Below, in pieces: positions 1 to 7,293 of a stretch of 10,814 nt of DNA (the stretch's first letter is position 1; each line of letters begins with the position of its first letter). The position numbers and the translations under genes were made by a program. The DNA is from GCA-020343675 sp964462945 (lineage in GTDB: Bacteria; Planctomycetota; Phycisphaerae; Sedimentisphaerales; Anaerobacaceae): NCBI GenBank assembly GCA_964462945.1, contig CAYWZW010000111.1, positions 1 through 10,814 of the forward strand, written 5' to 3'. Under the pieces are notes generated by a model, which saw nothing but the letters and a program-made list of their open reading frames with translations, searched no databases and was not told the origin of the DNA.

Positions 1-40
1 AATCTCCATTAGATCAGTACATCCGGACTGTTACCCATGA

Positions 41-1036
41 TTGAACCAGACCGAGTTTTTCCCTTCGGCGCTGGAGAAAGGCTGCCGCAGCGAAAGGGCT
101 CTGAAGGTCGCTATCGCCGAGATGTACGTCAAAGGCATCTCCACCCGCAAGGTGAACGATGTCCTGGAGAAGCTCTGCGGTCTTCAGATCAGCAGCAGCC
201 AGGTCAGCCGGGTGGCCGGGCTGCTGGACGAGGAGATGTCTCAATGGAACAGCCGGCCGCTGGCGGAGGTACCCTATCTGGTACTGGATGCCCGTTACGA
301 AAAGGTTCGTCATGGCGGTTCCGTGGTCAGTTGCGCGGTTTTGATAGCCGCCGGGATCGATAGGGACGGCCGACGCCCGATCCTGGGTACCAGTGTGTCT
401 TTGAGCGAAGCCGAGCCTCACTGGAGGGGATTCCTGAAGAGTTTGCAGGACAGAGGCTTATGGGGCGTTCGGTATGTGGTCAGCGACGATCACGAGGGTT
501 TGAAGGCGGCTCTGGACGCTCGGATGCCGGGTGTATCGTGGCAGCGGTGTCCGTGCCATTTGCAGCGTAACGCCATGGCGTATGTGCCGAAGGTCTCGAT
601 GCGTAAGCAGGTGGCTTGCGACATTCGAGACATCTTTAACGCACCGGATCGTCAGAACGCGGAGCTGCGGTTGAGCCGCTGCGTCCAGAAGTATAGACAG
701 ACCGCTGCGAAGCTGGCCGAGTGGATGGAGCAGAATGCCCCTGAAGGCCTGACGGCGTTGATCCTGCCGGCCGGTCATCGACGCTATCTGCAAACAACGA
801 ACATGCTGGAACGGCTGAACGAGGAGATTAATCCGCCTTACGTCTGGTGGATTAAGCGGCGAACCCGTGTGGCCGGTTTATTCCCGAACGAACCGGCTCT
901 GCTGAGGCTCGTCGGCGCGCTGCTGATGGAGACCGATGAAGACTGGCAGACCGGCAAGCGATATATGGATATGACCGTGGAGAACGACAGCCCCGCCTCA
1001 CACCAAGACAAAATTTACAGAAAAAATGTTGCTTGA
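41..1036 (+). pseudogene. IS256-family (Mutator-type) transposase, 5'-truncated
   Basis: This is the catalytic part of a DDE transposase that cuts and joins the ends of its own IS element. In the 331-codon open stretch the DDE residues are recognisable: D83 in YLVLDARYEKVR, D149 in VVSDDHEGL, and E257 in NMLERLNEEI. The family's WQRCPCHLQRNA and KRRTRVAGLFPNE blocks are also present. Full-length relatives are about 400 residues. Here the frame has a TGA at 38-40, directly before the FFPSALEKG block, and positions 1-37 show no transposase sequence in any frame, so the N-terminal third is missing or shifted out of frame. The first codon of the open stretch is TTG and there is no ribosome binding site, so it is not a convincing start. 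The coding frame contains a 24-bp palindromic insertion at residues 264-271, described separately. The IS right end should lie just after the TGA stop (AAATTTACAGAAAA region, 1013-1026), but the partner end is outside the window. Confidence 0.85.
828..855. repeat. in-frame palindromic insertion inside the transposase
   Basis: TTAATCCGCC (828-837) and GGTGGATTAA (846-855) are inverted copies matching at 9 of 10 positions, the exception being a G-T wobble. They flank the 8-base loop TTACGTCT. The repeat sits exactly where the family reads LNEEI-KRRTRV, and it adds eight codons (NPPYVWWI) without breaking the frame. ATTAA occurs on both sides (827-831 and 851-855), so the inserted unit is 24 bp long, either with a short target duplication or as a duplication that includes ATTAA. 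The family sequence is recalled, not aligned. Confidence 0.7.
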
Positions 1037-1447
1037 TCTTCTATTCGGTGGTTTCCCTTCTCGAACGACTGTACGTTGTTAACGGTCCAAGTATTGTCAG
1101 GTATCGCCATCTACAGTATTCTTTGTGTTTTCTTGCGATTGGGTGCTTTCACGGAATTCTGCCAATTGCTACTGCTGCAAAAGACAAGGTTTTTGCGAGC
1201 CGCAAACAAATAGGATGTCAGTATTTGTGAATAAAAGGGGTATTCGCCCACTTCCTCCATTCCATTACCAAGGCTCCAAGGAACGTGATTACAAAAAAGG
1301 ACCTGCTAAAACATGTGATCGCGCAACGTACCAGTTCCCGTTGTTCTGCCCCTGACACAGGCAGGTAGTATGCAATTTATGCCCTGTAATTCCTGGGCAA
1401 GCAATTGGGACTAAATTCTGAAACTTTATTTCAGAGAAGAACAGTGT
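1037..1447. other. AT-rich gap without a convincing gene
   Basis: This stretch of 411 bases lies between the transposase stop and the methyltransferase start. The short open frames on both strands show no recognisable domain, no good ribosome binding site and no codon pattern like their neighbours. The left edge probably contains the terminal repeat of the IS256 element. The rest is visibly more AT-rich than the window to the right and may hold the promoter of the methyltransferase. I could not pick a credible -35/-10 pair. Confidence 0.5.
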
Positions 1448-2272
1448 ATGCCAGACGTTGAACAAAAAGGAAATCACACTTCAGGTTTTTCAATGGCATT
1501 GATGCTGGAACTAATGAGCCACACATATAATTTCTACGGCATTGACAACTGGGATGTTGAACGTTTTGGCAGGTACAGAAATAGGCTTGCGAACTCAATG
1601 TTTGTGAGCATGAACACCCTTCTGAAAAAGGTTGGAATTTGTCTAACGTTTCGAAGAGCAGAGAGCGTTCGACTTGAAGAGTTGATGCGACGTTTCGGCC
1701 ATGGTCTCACATTTCTCTATGATCTGTTAGAAGATGATTACTCCAAGGACATATTAACAAAAGTCATTGCCTACAGACTTTTAGGTTGCAGAAAAATGAA
1801 GCTGCCGCTGAACAGACGGGATTATTGGGAAAAAAGGAGAAAGGCGTTTCGGTTGATCAAACGCAACAAGGCACTTAACATCGGCTTCATGAACTGGTCT
1901 CTGAAATATTTTGAACTCGATGATATTGGATATCCAATCAAGCTGTACTCTCGGCCTGCAAGTATCACAACAACGTTTATGCAACATCAATATGCTTACT
2001 CTAAAATATCTTCTATTAAAGTACAAAAAGGTGACTATGTGATTGATGCGGGCGGTTGTTGGGGAGATACAGCACTATCTTTTGCACATGAAGTTGGCGC
2101 CTGCGGCAGGGTTTACTCATTTGAATTTGTGCCAGAAAATCTCGAAATAATAAGGAGAAATCTCGAACTGAATCCTGACTTGAAGAAACGAATTGAGATT
2201 TTCCATAATGCACTGTGGAGTAGTTCTAAGTTAACTGATGTGACCCCCGAAAAGTGTACCATTGTGGATTAG
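1448..2272 (+). pseudogene. FkbM-family SAM-dependent methyltransferase, 3'-truncated by an IS element
   Basis: FkbM-type enzymes transfer a methyl group from S-adenosylmethionine, often onto sugars or polyketides. They are common in polysaccharide clusters. Residues about 1-185 form a leader region that I do not recognise, rich in basic and aromatic residues. The methyltransferase domain starts near residue 186, with motif I at GDYVIDAGGCWGDTALSF (D200), then the FEFVPEN acidic motif (E226), then RRNLELNPDLKKRIEIFHNALW. The frame ends five codons after PEK, and those codons (CTIVD, stop at 2270-2272) are read from the left end of the inserted IS3-type element. Everything after the first third of the fold is lost, including the usual MDIEGAE-like motif, so the product should be inactive. 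No continuation appears elsewhere in the window. The ATG at 1448 has only a weak AGAGAAG upstream; an internal start near 1496 is possible. Base composition is more AT-rich than in the genes from 4900 onward, which fits separate acquisition. Confidence 0.75.
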
Positions 2273-2535
2273 AGGGTATCCGGTAGAATTTTGAGGTTTT
2301 TTTGAAAGGGATACCCAGATGAAACGAAGATTACACACCCCGGAGCAGATCGTCGGCAAGTTAAGAGAGGCGGATGCTCAACTGGCCGCGGGCGGCACCA
2401 TGGAGCAGGTCTGCAAACAGCTCGGCATCAGCGGCGCCACGTACTACAGCTGGCGAAGGCAGTACGGCCGGATGAAGCTCGACCAGGTCAAGCAGCTCAA
2501 AGCGATTCAGAAAGAAAACGCCCGGCTGAAGAAGC
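2255..2535 (+). mobile_element. left-end fragment of an IS3-family insertion sequence
   Basis: The fragment runs from a TG-starting end (TGTACCATTGTGG, 2255 onward) to the middle of orfA. The left boundary is inferred from where the methyltransferase frame stops making sense and from the TG typical of IS3-family ends. It could be off by about 15 bases. The right boundary, near 2535, is where orfA similarity ends and the antisense GLUG reading begins, over the bases GAAGCACT. orfB and the right terminal repeat are absent from the window, so the element cannot move by itself. Confidence 0.6.
2274..2316 (+). promoter_or_regulatory. hairpin covering the ribosome binding site of IS3 orfA
   Basis: GGGTATCC (2274-2281) is perfectly complementary to GGATACCC (2309-2316), with a 27-base loop. 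The 3' arm overlaps the end of the likely Shine-Dalgarno sequence AAAGGG (2305-2310), which lies just upstream of the orfA ATG at 2319. Transcripts coming in from the methyltransferase side would contain both arms. A transcript started inside the loop would contain only the 3' arm and stay translatable. Several IS elements are known to limit translation from read-through RNA in this way. That this one does is inference. Confidence 0.5.
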
Positions 2536-2546
2536 ACTTTCGATGA
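2319..2546 (+). pseudogene. IS3-family transposase OrfA (helix-turn-helix subunit), 3'-truncated
   Basis: OrfA is the DNA-binding half of the IS3 transposase. In intact elements it is fused to the DDE-bearing OrfB by programmed -1 frameshifting. The 75-residue product starts MKRRLHTPEQIVGKLREAD, followed by a helix-turn-helix (EQVCKQLGISGATYYSWRRQYG, about residues 28-49) and the start of a leucine zipper (VKQLKAIQKENARLKK, about residues 57-72). Intact OrfA proteins of this type run to roughly 85-100 residues. Here the family sequence stops after ARLKK, and the last residues (HFR) and the TGA stop come from the foreign GLUG-coding DNA. The ATG at 2319 follows an AAAGGG ribosome binding site. 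There is no OrfB downstream. Confidence 0.85.
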
Positions 2547-3835
2547 TAGTCGCTGTGTTGGCTCCAACGAGTCCGCCAAGAGTGTCATCACCTGTCACCA
2601 CGCCCGCGGCGCAGCAATTGGCGATTTGGCCCTCGTTCTTGCCGGCCAGCGCGCCACAACAAAGTGAGCCTATGCCTGTTGTAATTGCAGCATTTTCGAG
2701 ACGCAGATTGGTCACACGTCCTCCAGAGCCGATGGTCCCGAACAATCCCAGATAAGATAGGGGTACGCTATTGGCGTCAATGCTCAGATTGCGGATCACG
2801 TGGCCGTTGCCGTTGAATGAGCCGGTGAACGCGCCGGGAGAGCCGATGGGTCGGATGCCAATGCTGGCAAGGTCCAGGTCTGAGGCAAGGATGAAGCACT
2901 TGTCCTAAATAATAGAAGCAGTGCCGATTGAAGCCAACTGTTCGGCGGTGGCCACTGTATAAGGATTGTCTTGAGTCCCGCTTCCAGCAAGCCAGGCCAG
3001 AGTCGGCTCTGGTATGCTCTCTCCCACTATCCCTTCCCACACAAGGTGAGGATAATCCTTGCCGCTGTTCAGCACCCAATTCGGGTTGGCTGCCCAGCCG
3101 TTATGGCTGTATGTCTGGGCGGCCATCATCTGTGCTGCTGTCAGCCCCATCCCTCCACTGCTGACGCGCATGCCGCTGGTCTCCATGTCCCAGAAACAGT
3201 CGGTGACCGTGCCATAGTTGCCGCCCACCAGACCACCCAAGTCAAAGCTGCCCTTCCCACTGAAAACACGACCGGTCGCGTAGGAACGCGTAACCTGACT
3301 ACCTCCACTGTCTTTATAGTTGCACCCCAGAAGCCCGCCGAGCAGACCGCAACGCCCTCTTCCGACGACCGGCCCGCGAGCATAGCAGTCAGCGATTGTG
3401 CCCAGGTTGCCTCCGACCAGCCCACCGATGCCGTAAACTTCGTCACCCGCTACCTCAACGGCGCTGTAGCAGGTGTTGATCGTCCCTTCGTTCATTCCTA
3501 CCAGTCCGCCAATCTCGTCGTCGCCTGTCACCATGCCCGTGGCGTAGCAGTGGGTGACTAATCCCAGGTTGTACCCGGCCAACGCGCCGATTGCTCCGAA
3601 ATACTTGGGCGTAATTGCCCTAATGTTGACATTGACCAGACCGAGATTGATGACACGCCCCTCAGTGCCGATGATGCCAAACAAGCCCAGATAGGACATG
3701 GGAGCCTCGCTGTTGTCCAAGCTGAGATTGTGCAGAATATGGCCCTTCCCGTCGAATGTACCGGTGAAGGTGGATCCCAAAGCCTTCCGTCCGCCATAGC
3801 CTATTCGACGAATACAGGTTTGACCCAAATCAAGT
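2536..3835 (-). pseudogene. multi-module GLUG-repeat protein, truncated at both ends and with an amber stop
   Basis: GLUG repeats (GGLVGxNxGTIxxCYAxG) form beta-helical stalks in secreted or surface proteins. Read on the minus strand, the first module starts at FTGTFDGKGHILHNLSLD, runs through several GGLVG-type repeats (for example GDDEIGGLVGMNEGTI and GGLVGGNYGTVTDCFWD), and closes with DMETSGMRVSSGG and GKDYPHLVWEG. A second module then begins (YTVATAEQLASIG, DKCFILASDLDLASIG, FTGSFNGNGHVIRNLSID). A TAG at 2905-2907 splits the two, but the reading frame is the same on both sides. The 5' part, including any signal peptide, is missing at the join with the CapK gene near 3835. The 3' part is missing at the join with the IS3 fragment near 2535. 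No catalytic domain is seen. Such proteins are frequent in planctomycetes, which is one ground for the taxonomic guess. Confidence 0.8.
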
Positions 3836-4894
3836 GGAGACGGTCGGCGACCTGAAGAAACTTCCTGTTTTGAAAAGAAGGCCGAGAAGCAGGAACTTAT
3901 TGTGCACAATACATCCGGCTCCACGGGGGTACCTTTGAAGATTTATGGCGACGAGGACTCAGAAGCCTGGAACCGGGCCTTAAGGTACCGCGCCTTCGTG
4001 GAAAACGGGCTGAGCTTCAGGGACATCGTTCTGGAAATAACTTCTCCGGAACATGTGGATTCAGGCAAGTTCTGGTTTCAGCAGCTTGGCTTCTTCAGAA
4101 GGTACAAATGCTCAATCCTGGATGATCAGGATGCACTCTTTAGGCATATCAATGGAATCAGGCCGAATGTGATTGAATGTTACCCGTCGGTGCTGAACCT
4201 TATCACGCAAAGCCGTGCAAAGAAGGACCTCACATTCAGGCCGAGGATCATATTTGCGACTGCCGAACTACTCCTGCCGGCCTGGAGAAGAAATATTTCA
4301 AGCTTCTTCGACTGCGATGTCCGGGATATGTATGGATCGGCGGAATTCTACAGACTGGCATGGGAGTGTGAGAAACATGAGGGCTACCATCTTGACATCG
4401 ACGCTCATGTGATTGAATTCCTTGACGAAAATAATAACCCCGTCAGCGAGGGGGATGGATACATTGTCGTGACCGGGCTTTTCAATTATGCGTTTCCCTT
4501 AGTGAGATACAAACTCGGGGACATTGCCAGACTGAAGGATGCAAAATGTAGTTGCGGCAGATCGCTGCCGTTGATTGATTCGATACAGGGACGGCAAGAC
4601 GACTATATCAAACTCCCAAGTGGCAAGACAATCTCCCCGAGAAGAATCAACCTCCTGGATTCCGTGAAAGGCGTTAAGGAATACGCCACGACTCAGGTCA
4701 GCAGGGATTTGATCAGAGTCGAGATTGTGAAAAACGGGGATTTCGGAGAGGACACCGTTGAGTCTATCAAGAGGCAAGTCCGAAACGGTTGTCTGGGAGA
4801 AGCGGTAAAGGTCGATGTTGACCTGGTCCAGGAAATCAAAAGAAGAGCTGGGAAGATCAGGACTGTCACTTCCCTGGTCAATGAGACCGGATAG
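3831..4894 (+). pseudogene. CapK / phenylacetate-CoA-ligase-like adenylate-forming enzyme, 5'-truncated and frameshifted
   Basis: CapK-type proteins belong to the ANL superfamily (acyl-AMP forming) and sit in capsule and polysaccharide loci; their substrate is usually unknown. The 330-codon open part (from GTG 3902) starts almost on the ATP-binding loop HNTSGSTGVPLKIYG. It continues through MYGSAEFYRL (A5-like), VRYKLGDIARL (A7), GRQDDYIKLPSGKTISP (A8) and a C-terminal RRAGKIRTV, so the C-terminal two thirds are complete. Family members have roughly 100-130 further residues before the loop. A piece of these survives in another frame: QVETVGDLKKLPVLKR at 3831-3878. The shift lies in the A-rich stretch around 3871-3880 and matches loss of one base, probably with a small deletion, since the usual spacer between LPVL and the loop is longer. 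Upstream of 3831 the DNA is the antisense GLUG gene. The protein is probably not functional; a short product from GTG 3902 cannot be excluded. Confidence 0.75.
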
Positions 4895-4937
4895 GGGTGT
4901 GAAGCAAGCCATAATTCCCTGCTTTTGGCCGCGGATC

Positions 4938-5885
4938 CTACAGCCGCTTGCGGTTAGCCATATACCAGTCGATTGTGGCCTTGAGCCCTTCATCGAACGA
5001 GGTTTGGGCCTTAAAGCCGAAGTACTTCTTAGCTCGGGAGACGTCCAAACAGCGCCTGGGCTGGCCATCCGGCTTAGAAGGGTCCCAGCGGATCTCGCCG
5101 GCAAAGCCCGCCAGCTCGGCAATCTTCCCGGCGAGCTCTTTCATTGTTATTTCAAATCCGGCGCCGATGTTGACCGGCTCAGGGCCGTCATAGTGTTCCG
5201 TTGCCAAGAGAATCGCCTCGGCGGCATCCGCGGCGTAAAGGAACTCACGCGAGACATTGCCCGTACCCCAGCAGAGAATGTGGTCCTGGCCGCGATCTAT
5301 GGCGTCGGCGCACTTCTTGATTAAGGCCGGGATCACGTGGCTACTGGCGGGATCGAAGTTGTCACCGGGCCCGTAGAGATTCACCGGCAGTAAAAAAATC
5401 GAATTGAAACCGTACTGGGCTCGATACGATTGCGATTGAACAAGCAGCATTTTCTTTGCCAGCCCATAAGGTGCATTGGTCTCCTCCGGATATCCATTCC
5501 AAACATCCTCCTCTCTGAACGGCACCGGCGTGAACTTCGGGTAAGCACAAACCGTGCCTAAAGCGACGAATTTCTCGATCTTCCGCAGTCTGCCCTGCTC
5601 TATGAGCTGCACGCCCATCATCAGGTTCTTATAGAAGAATTCTCCCGGATGCTCCCGATTGGCGCCGATCCCGCCGACGGCGGCCGCTAAGTGAATAACA
5701 ATATCCGGCTTCATCCGGTCGTACATCCGAATGATGTCCTGCATGTTGACCAGGTCATAGTCCTCAATCCTCGGCACAAGGACATTCTTGCAGCCCCGTT
5801 TCCGCAGCCCTTCAGTCACATACCCGCCTAAAAAGCCGGCGCCGCCGGTCACAACAATCCGTCTGTTCTCGAAGAAGCCGCTCAT
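4938..5885 (-). CDS. fcl: GDP-L-fucose synthase (GDP-4-keto-6-deoxymannose epimerase/reductase)
   Basis: This cytoplasmic NADPH-dependent enzyme of the extended short-chain dehydrogenase group epimerises C3 and C5 of GDP-4-keto-6-deoxy-D-mannose and reduces C4, giving GDP-L-fucose for polysaccharide synthesis. The 315-residue length is typical. The dinucleotide-binding loop is G14-x2-G17-x2-G20 (VVTGGAGFLGG). The active site has Y140-x3-K144 (PYGLAKK). The TVCAYP block corresponds to SSCIYP of the E. coli enzyme, so the catalytic Ser is replaced by T111 while the Cys is kept (C113). H183 in SSHVIPALIK fits the conserved His. The C-terminal half carries the substrate domain (GPGDNFDP, WGTGNVSREFLY, WDPSKPDGQPRRCLDVSRA). 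The ATG overlaps the gmd stop by four bases (5882-5885), indicating translational coupling. It converges with the broken CapK gene 43 bases away and ends in TAG. Confidence 0.93.
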   Translation of the reverse strand: MSGFFENRRIVVTGGAGFLGGYVTEGLRKRGCKNVLVPRIEDYDLVNMQDIIRMYDRMKPDIVIHLAAAVGGIGANREHPGEFFYKNLMMGVQLIEQGRLRKIEKFVALGTVCAYPKFTPVPFREEDVWNGYPEETNAPYGLAKKMLLVQSQSYRAQYGFNSIFLLPVNLYGPGDNFDPASSHVIPALIKKCADAIDRGQDHILCWGTGNVSREFLYAADAAEAILLATEHYDGPEPVNIGAGFEITMKELAGKIAELAGFAGEIRWDPSKPDGQPRRCLDVSRAKKYFGFKAQTSFDEGLKATIDWYMANRKRL

Positions 5886-6898
5886 TGTGCCGCCCCCTGG
5901 TGCTCCTTAATGATCTTCTGATATTCAGCGATCTTCAGATCCGCATCGGTCATCATTCGTGCAAGCTGCTTGAAAGTGACCTTCGGCTCCCACTTGAGGA
6001 CTCTTCGGGCCTTGCTCGCATCGCCCTGCAGGTGGTCCACTTCGCTCGGCCGGAAATACCGAGGGTCGATCTGGACGTACTTATGCCAATCCAGATCGAG
6101 ACGGCCGAAAACCTCCTCCAGAAATTCCTTGACTGTATGGCTTTCGCCCGTCGCCACCACGTAGTCGTCGGCTTTTTCCTGCTGGAGCATCAGCCACATC
6201 GCCTCAACATAATCACCTGCGAACCCCCAGTCACGTTTGGCATCTAAGTTCCCCAGATAAAGCTTGTCCTGCAGGCCCAGCTTGATGCGTGTGGCCGCCC
6301 GTGTGATTTTCCGGGTCACAAAGGTCTCGCCCCGGCGCGGCGATTCATGATTGAACAGAATCCCGTTACATGCAAATAATCCGTAGGCCTCCCGGTAATT
6401 CACGGTCTGCCAGAAACTGTATGCCTTGGCGCACGCGTATGGACTGCGCGGGTAGAAGGGCGTTTTTTCCGTCTGCGGCGTTTCGGCTGCTTTGCCGTAC
6501 ATCTCGCTGCTGGATGCCTGGTAGAATTTGACCGGCTTACCGCCGCAGCGAATGGCCTCCAAGAGCCGAAGCGTGCCGAGTCCGTCGGTATTCACCGTAT
6601 AGATCGGCATGTCAAAACTCACCCGGACGTGGCTCTGCGCGCCTAAGTTATAGACCTCATCAGGCTTGATTTCGTTGATGAGCCCTGACAGATTGCTGCC
6701 GTCGGTCAAATCCCCATAGACAAGTCTGAGCTCTGGATGCTCGTGCGGGTCCTTGTAGAGATGGTCGATCCTGGCCGTATGAAACGACGAGCTCCGCCGC
6801 ATGATCCCCCAGACTTCGTAGCCTTTGGCCAATAGCAGCTCCACAAGATAAGAGCCGTCCTGCCCTGTGACGCCGGTAATCAGTGCCTTTTTCATCAT
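5882..6898 (-). CDS. gmd: GDP-mannose 4,6-dehydratase
   Basis: The enzyme converts GDP-D-mannose to GDP-4-keto-6-deoxy-D-mannose, using tightly bound NADP as an internal hydride carrier. This is the first step to GDP-L-fucose, completed by the overlapping fcl product. With the start at 6898 the protein has 338 residues, close to the family norm. The binding loop G9-x2-G12-x2-G15 (ITGVTGQDGSYL) is at the N-terminus. The catalytic set is S130/E132 (QASSSEMYG) and Y154-x3-K158 (SPYACAKAYS). The GILFNHESPRRGETFVTRK block and the RDWGFAGDYVEAMW block are diagnostic. The frame stays open upstream to 6976, but those codons do not resemble the family. AAAGG sits 6 bases before ATG 6898 (9 before the second ATG at 6895). 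A Ser replaces the usual Thr in the SSS/STS motif, a conservative change. Confidence 0.95.
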   Translation of the reverse strand: MMKKALITGVTGQDGSYLVELLLAKGYEVWGIMRRSSSFHTARIDHLYKDPHEHPELRLVYGDLTDGSNLSGLINEIKPDEVYNLGAQSHVRVSFDMPIYTVNTDGLGTLRLLEAIRCGGKPVKFYQASSSEMYGKAAETPQTEKTPFYPRSPYACAKAYSFWQTVNYREAYGLFACNGILFNHESPRRGETFVTRKITRAATRIKLGLQDKLYLGNLDAKRDWGFAGDYVEAMWLMLQQEKADDYVVATGESHTVKEFLEEVFGRLDLDWHKYVQIDPRYFRPSEVDHLQGDASKARRVLKWEPKVTFKQLARMMTDADLKIAEYQKIIKEHQGAAQ

Positions 6899-6904
6899 GC
6901 AATG

Positions 6905-6909
6905 CCTTT
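6905..6909 (-). promoter_or_regulatory. ribosome binding site deciding the gmd start
   Basis: AAAGG on the minus strand lies six bases before the ATG at 6898 and nine before the ATG at 6895. No comparable site precedes the longer open frame that begins at 6976, so the short start is preferred. Confidence 0.65.
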
Positions 6910-7200
6910 CCCGCGAATGAAACAGTCGGAGCCTGCGCCGCGAGCTGAAGAAGCAGAAAGCCGAAATCGTGAACAAATAGAAGGCCCCATGGCGACGTCC
7001 ATTTTACGCAATCCTGACCCCGTGTTTTCATATTCTTGGACCTGAGTATTGCATATCTGTCCAGAGAACGCAACGGCTTAAGCATGAATTTCACAAATTC
7101 TCTCTCGGTACGACTGTCTCTTGTGGATGTTGAGCATTAAGCACCCAAAGTCTCAACACAAAAAAACTTGCGAAAAACTCCGCAGGGGAGGGTCCGCTTT

Positions 7201-7257
7201 CCCGTTTAATCTATGGTTTTGCGGCGATGATGTAATCGACAGGTCAGCCGCAACGGG
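7201..7257 (+). promoter_or_regulatory. possible structured RNA leader upstream of the DUF4405 gene
   Basis: Two nested complementary pairs can form in RNA from this strand: CCCG (7201-7204) with CGGG (7254-7257), and TTGCGGC (7219-7225) with GCCGCAA (7247-7253), a perfect 7-bp stem closing a 21-base loop. The start codon is 37 bases downstream. I could not match the sequence to any riboswitch class I know, and no terminator-like alternative is visible. It may be an ordinary 5' untranslated region. Confidence 0.3.
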
Positions 7258-7293
7258 ATTAGAAAAACTGGTTTTTGAACAGGAGAGTCGAGT

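Larger units (their letters stand above)
6899..7293. other. divergent intergenic region between gmd and the DUF4405 gene
   Basis: These 395 bases must hold the promoters of both neighbours. On the minus strand a weak match TTGCGT (7073-7068), 17 bases, AATACT (7050-7045) could serve gmd; it matches the consensus only partly. A perfect inverted repeat TGTTGAG (7128-7134) / CTCAACA (7152-7158) is followed on the plus strand by a run of A. Next comes the structured leader described separately. AGGAG at 7281-7285 is the ribosome binding site of the DUF4405 gene. No protein-coding sequence is convincing here. Confidence 0.5.

Noticed and set aside
14..421. Minus-strand frame overlapping the transposase 5' region
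   Set aside because: It is a mirror frame of the transposase coding strand with no recognisable domain.
2905..2907. TAG as a sense or recoded codon in the GLUG gene
   Set aside because: TAG ends the fcl, CapK and sigma genes in this window at natural family ends, and the GLUG gene is broken at both sides, so a plain nonsense mutation is more likely.
2971..3561. 196-codon plus-strand frame
   Set aside because: It is a shadow of the minus-strand GLUG repeats, whose GLUG motifs are unmistakable.
2497..3924. GLUG repeats as a CRISPR or tandem DNA repeat
   Set aside because: The repetition is at protein level with diverged DNA; there are no identical direct repeats with regular spacers.
4902..4926. 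AAGCA/TGCTT hairpin as terminator between CapK and fcl
   Set aside because: The stem is only five bases with a 13-base loop and a short T-run, too weak to call.
4499..5122. 207-codon minus-strand frame across the CapK/fcl junction
   Set aside because: It overlaps two recognised coding regions, has no family resemblance and no ribosome binding site.
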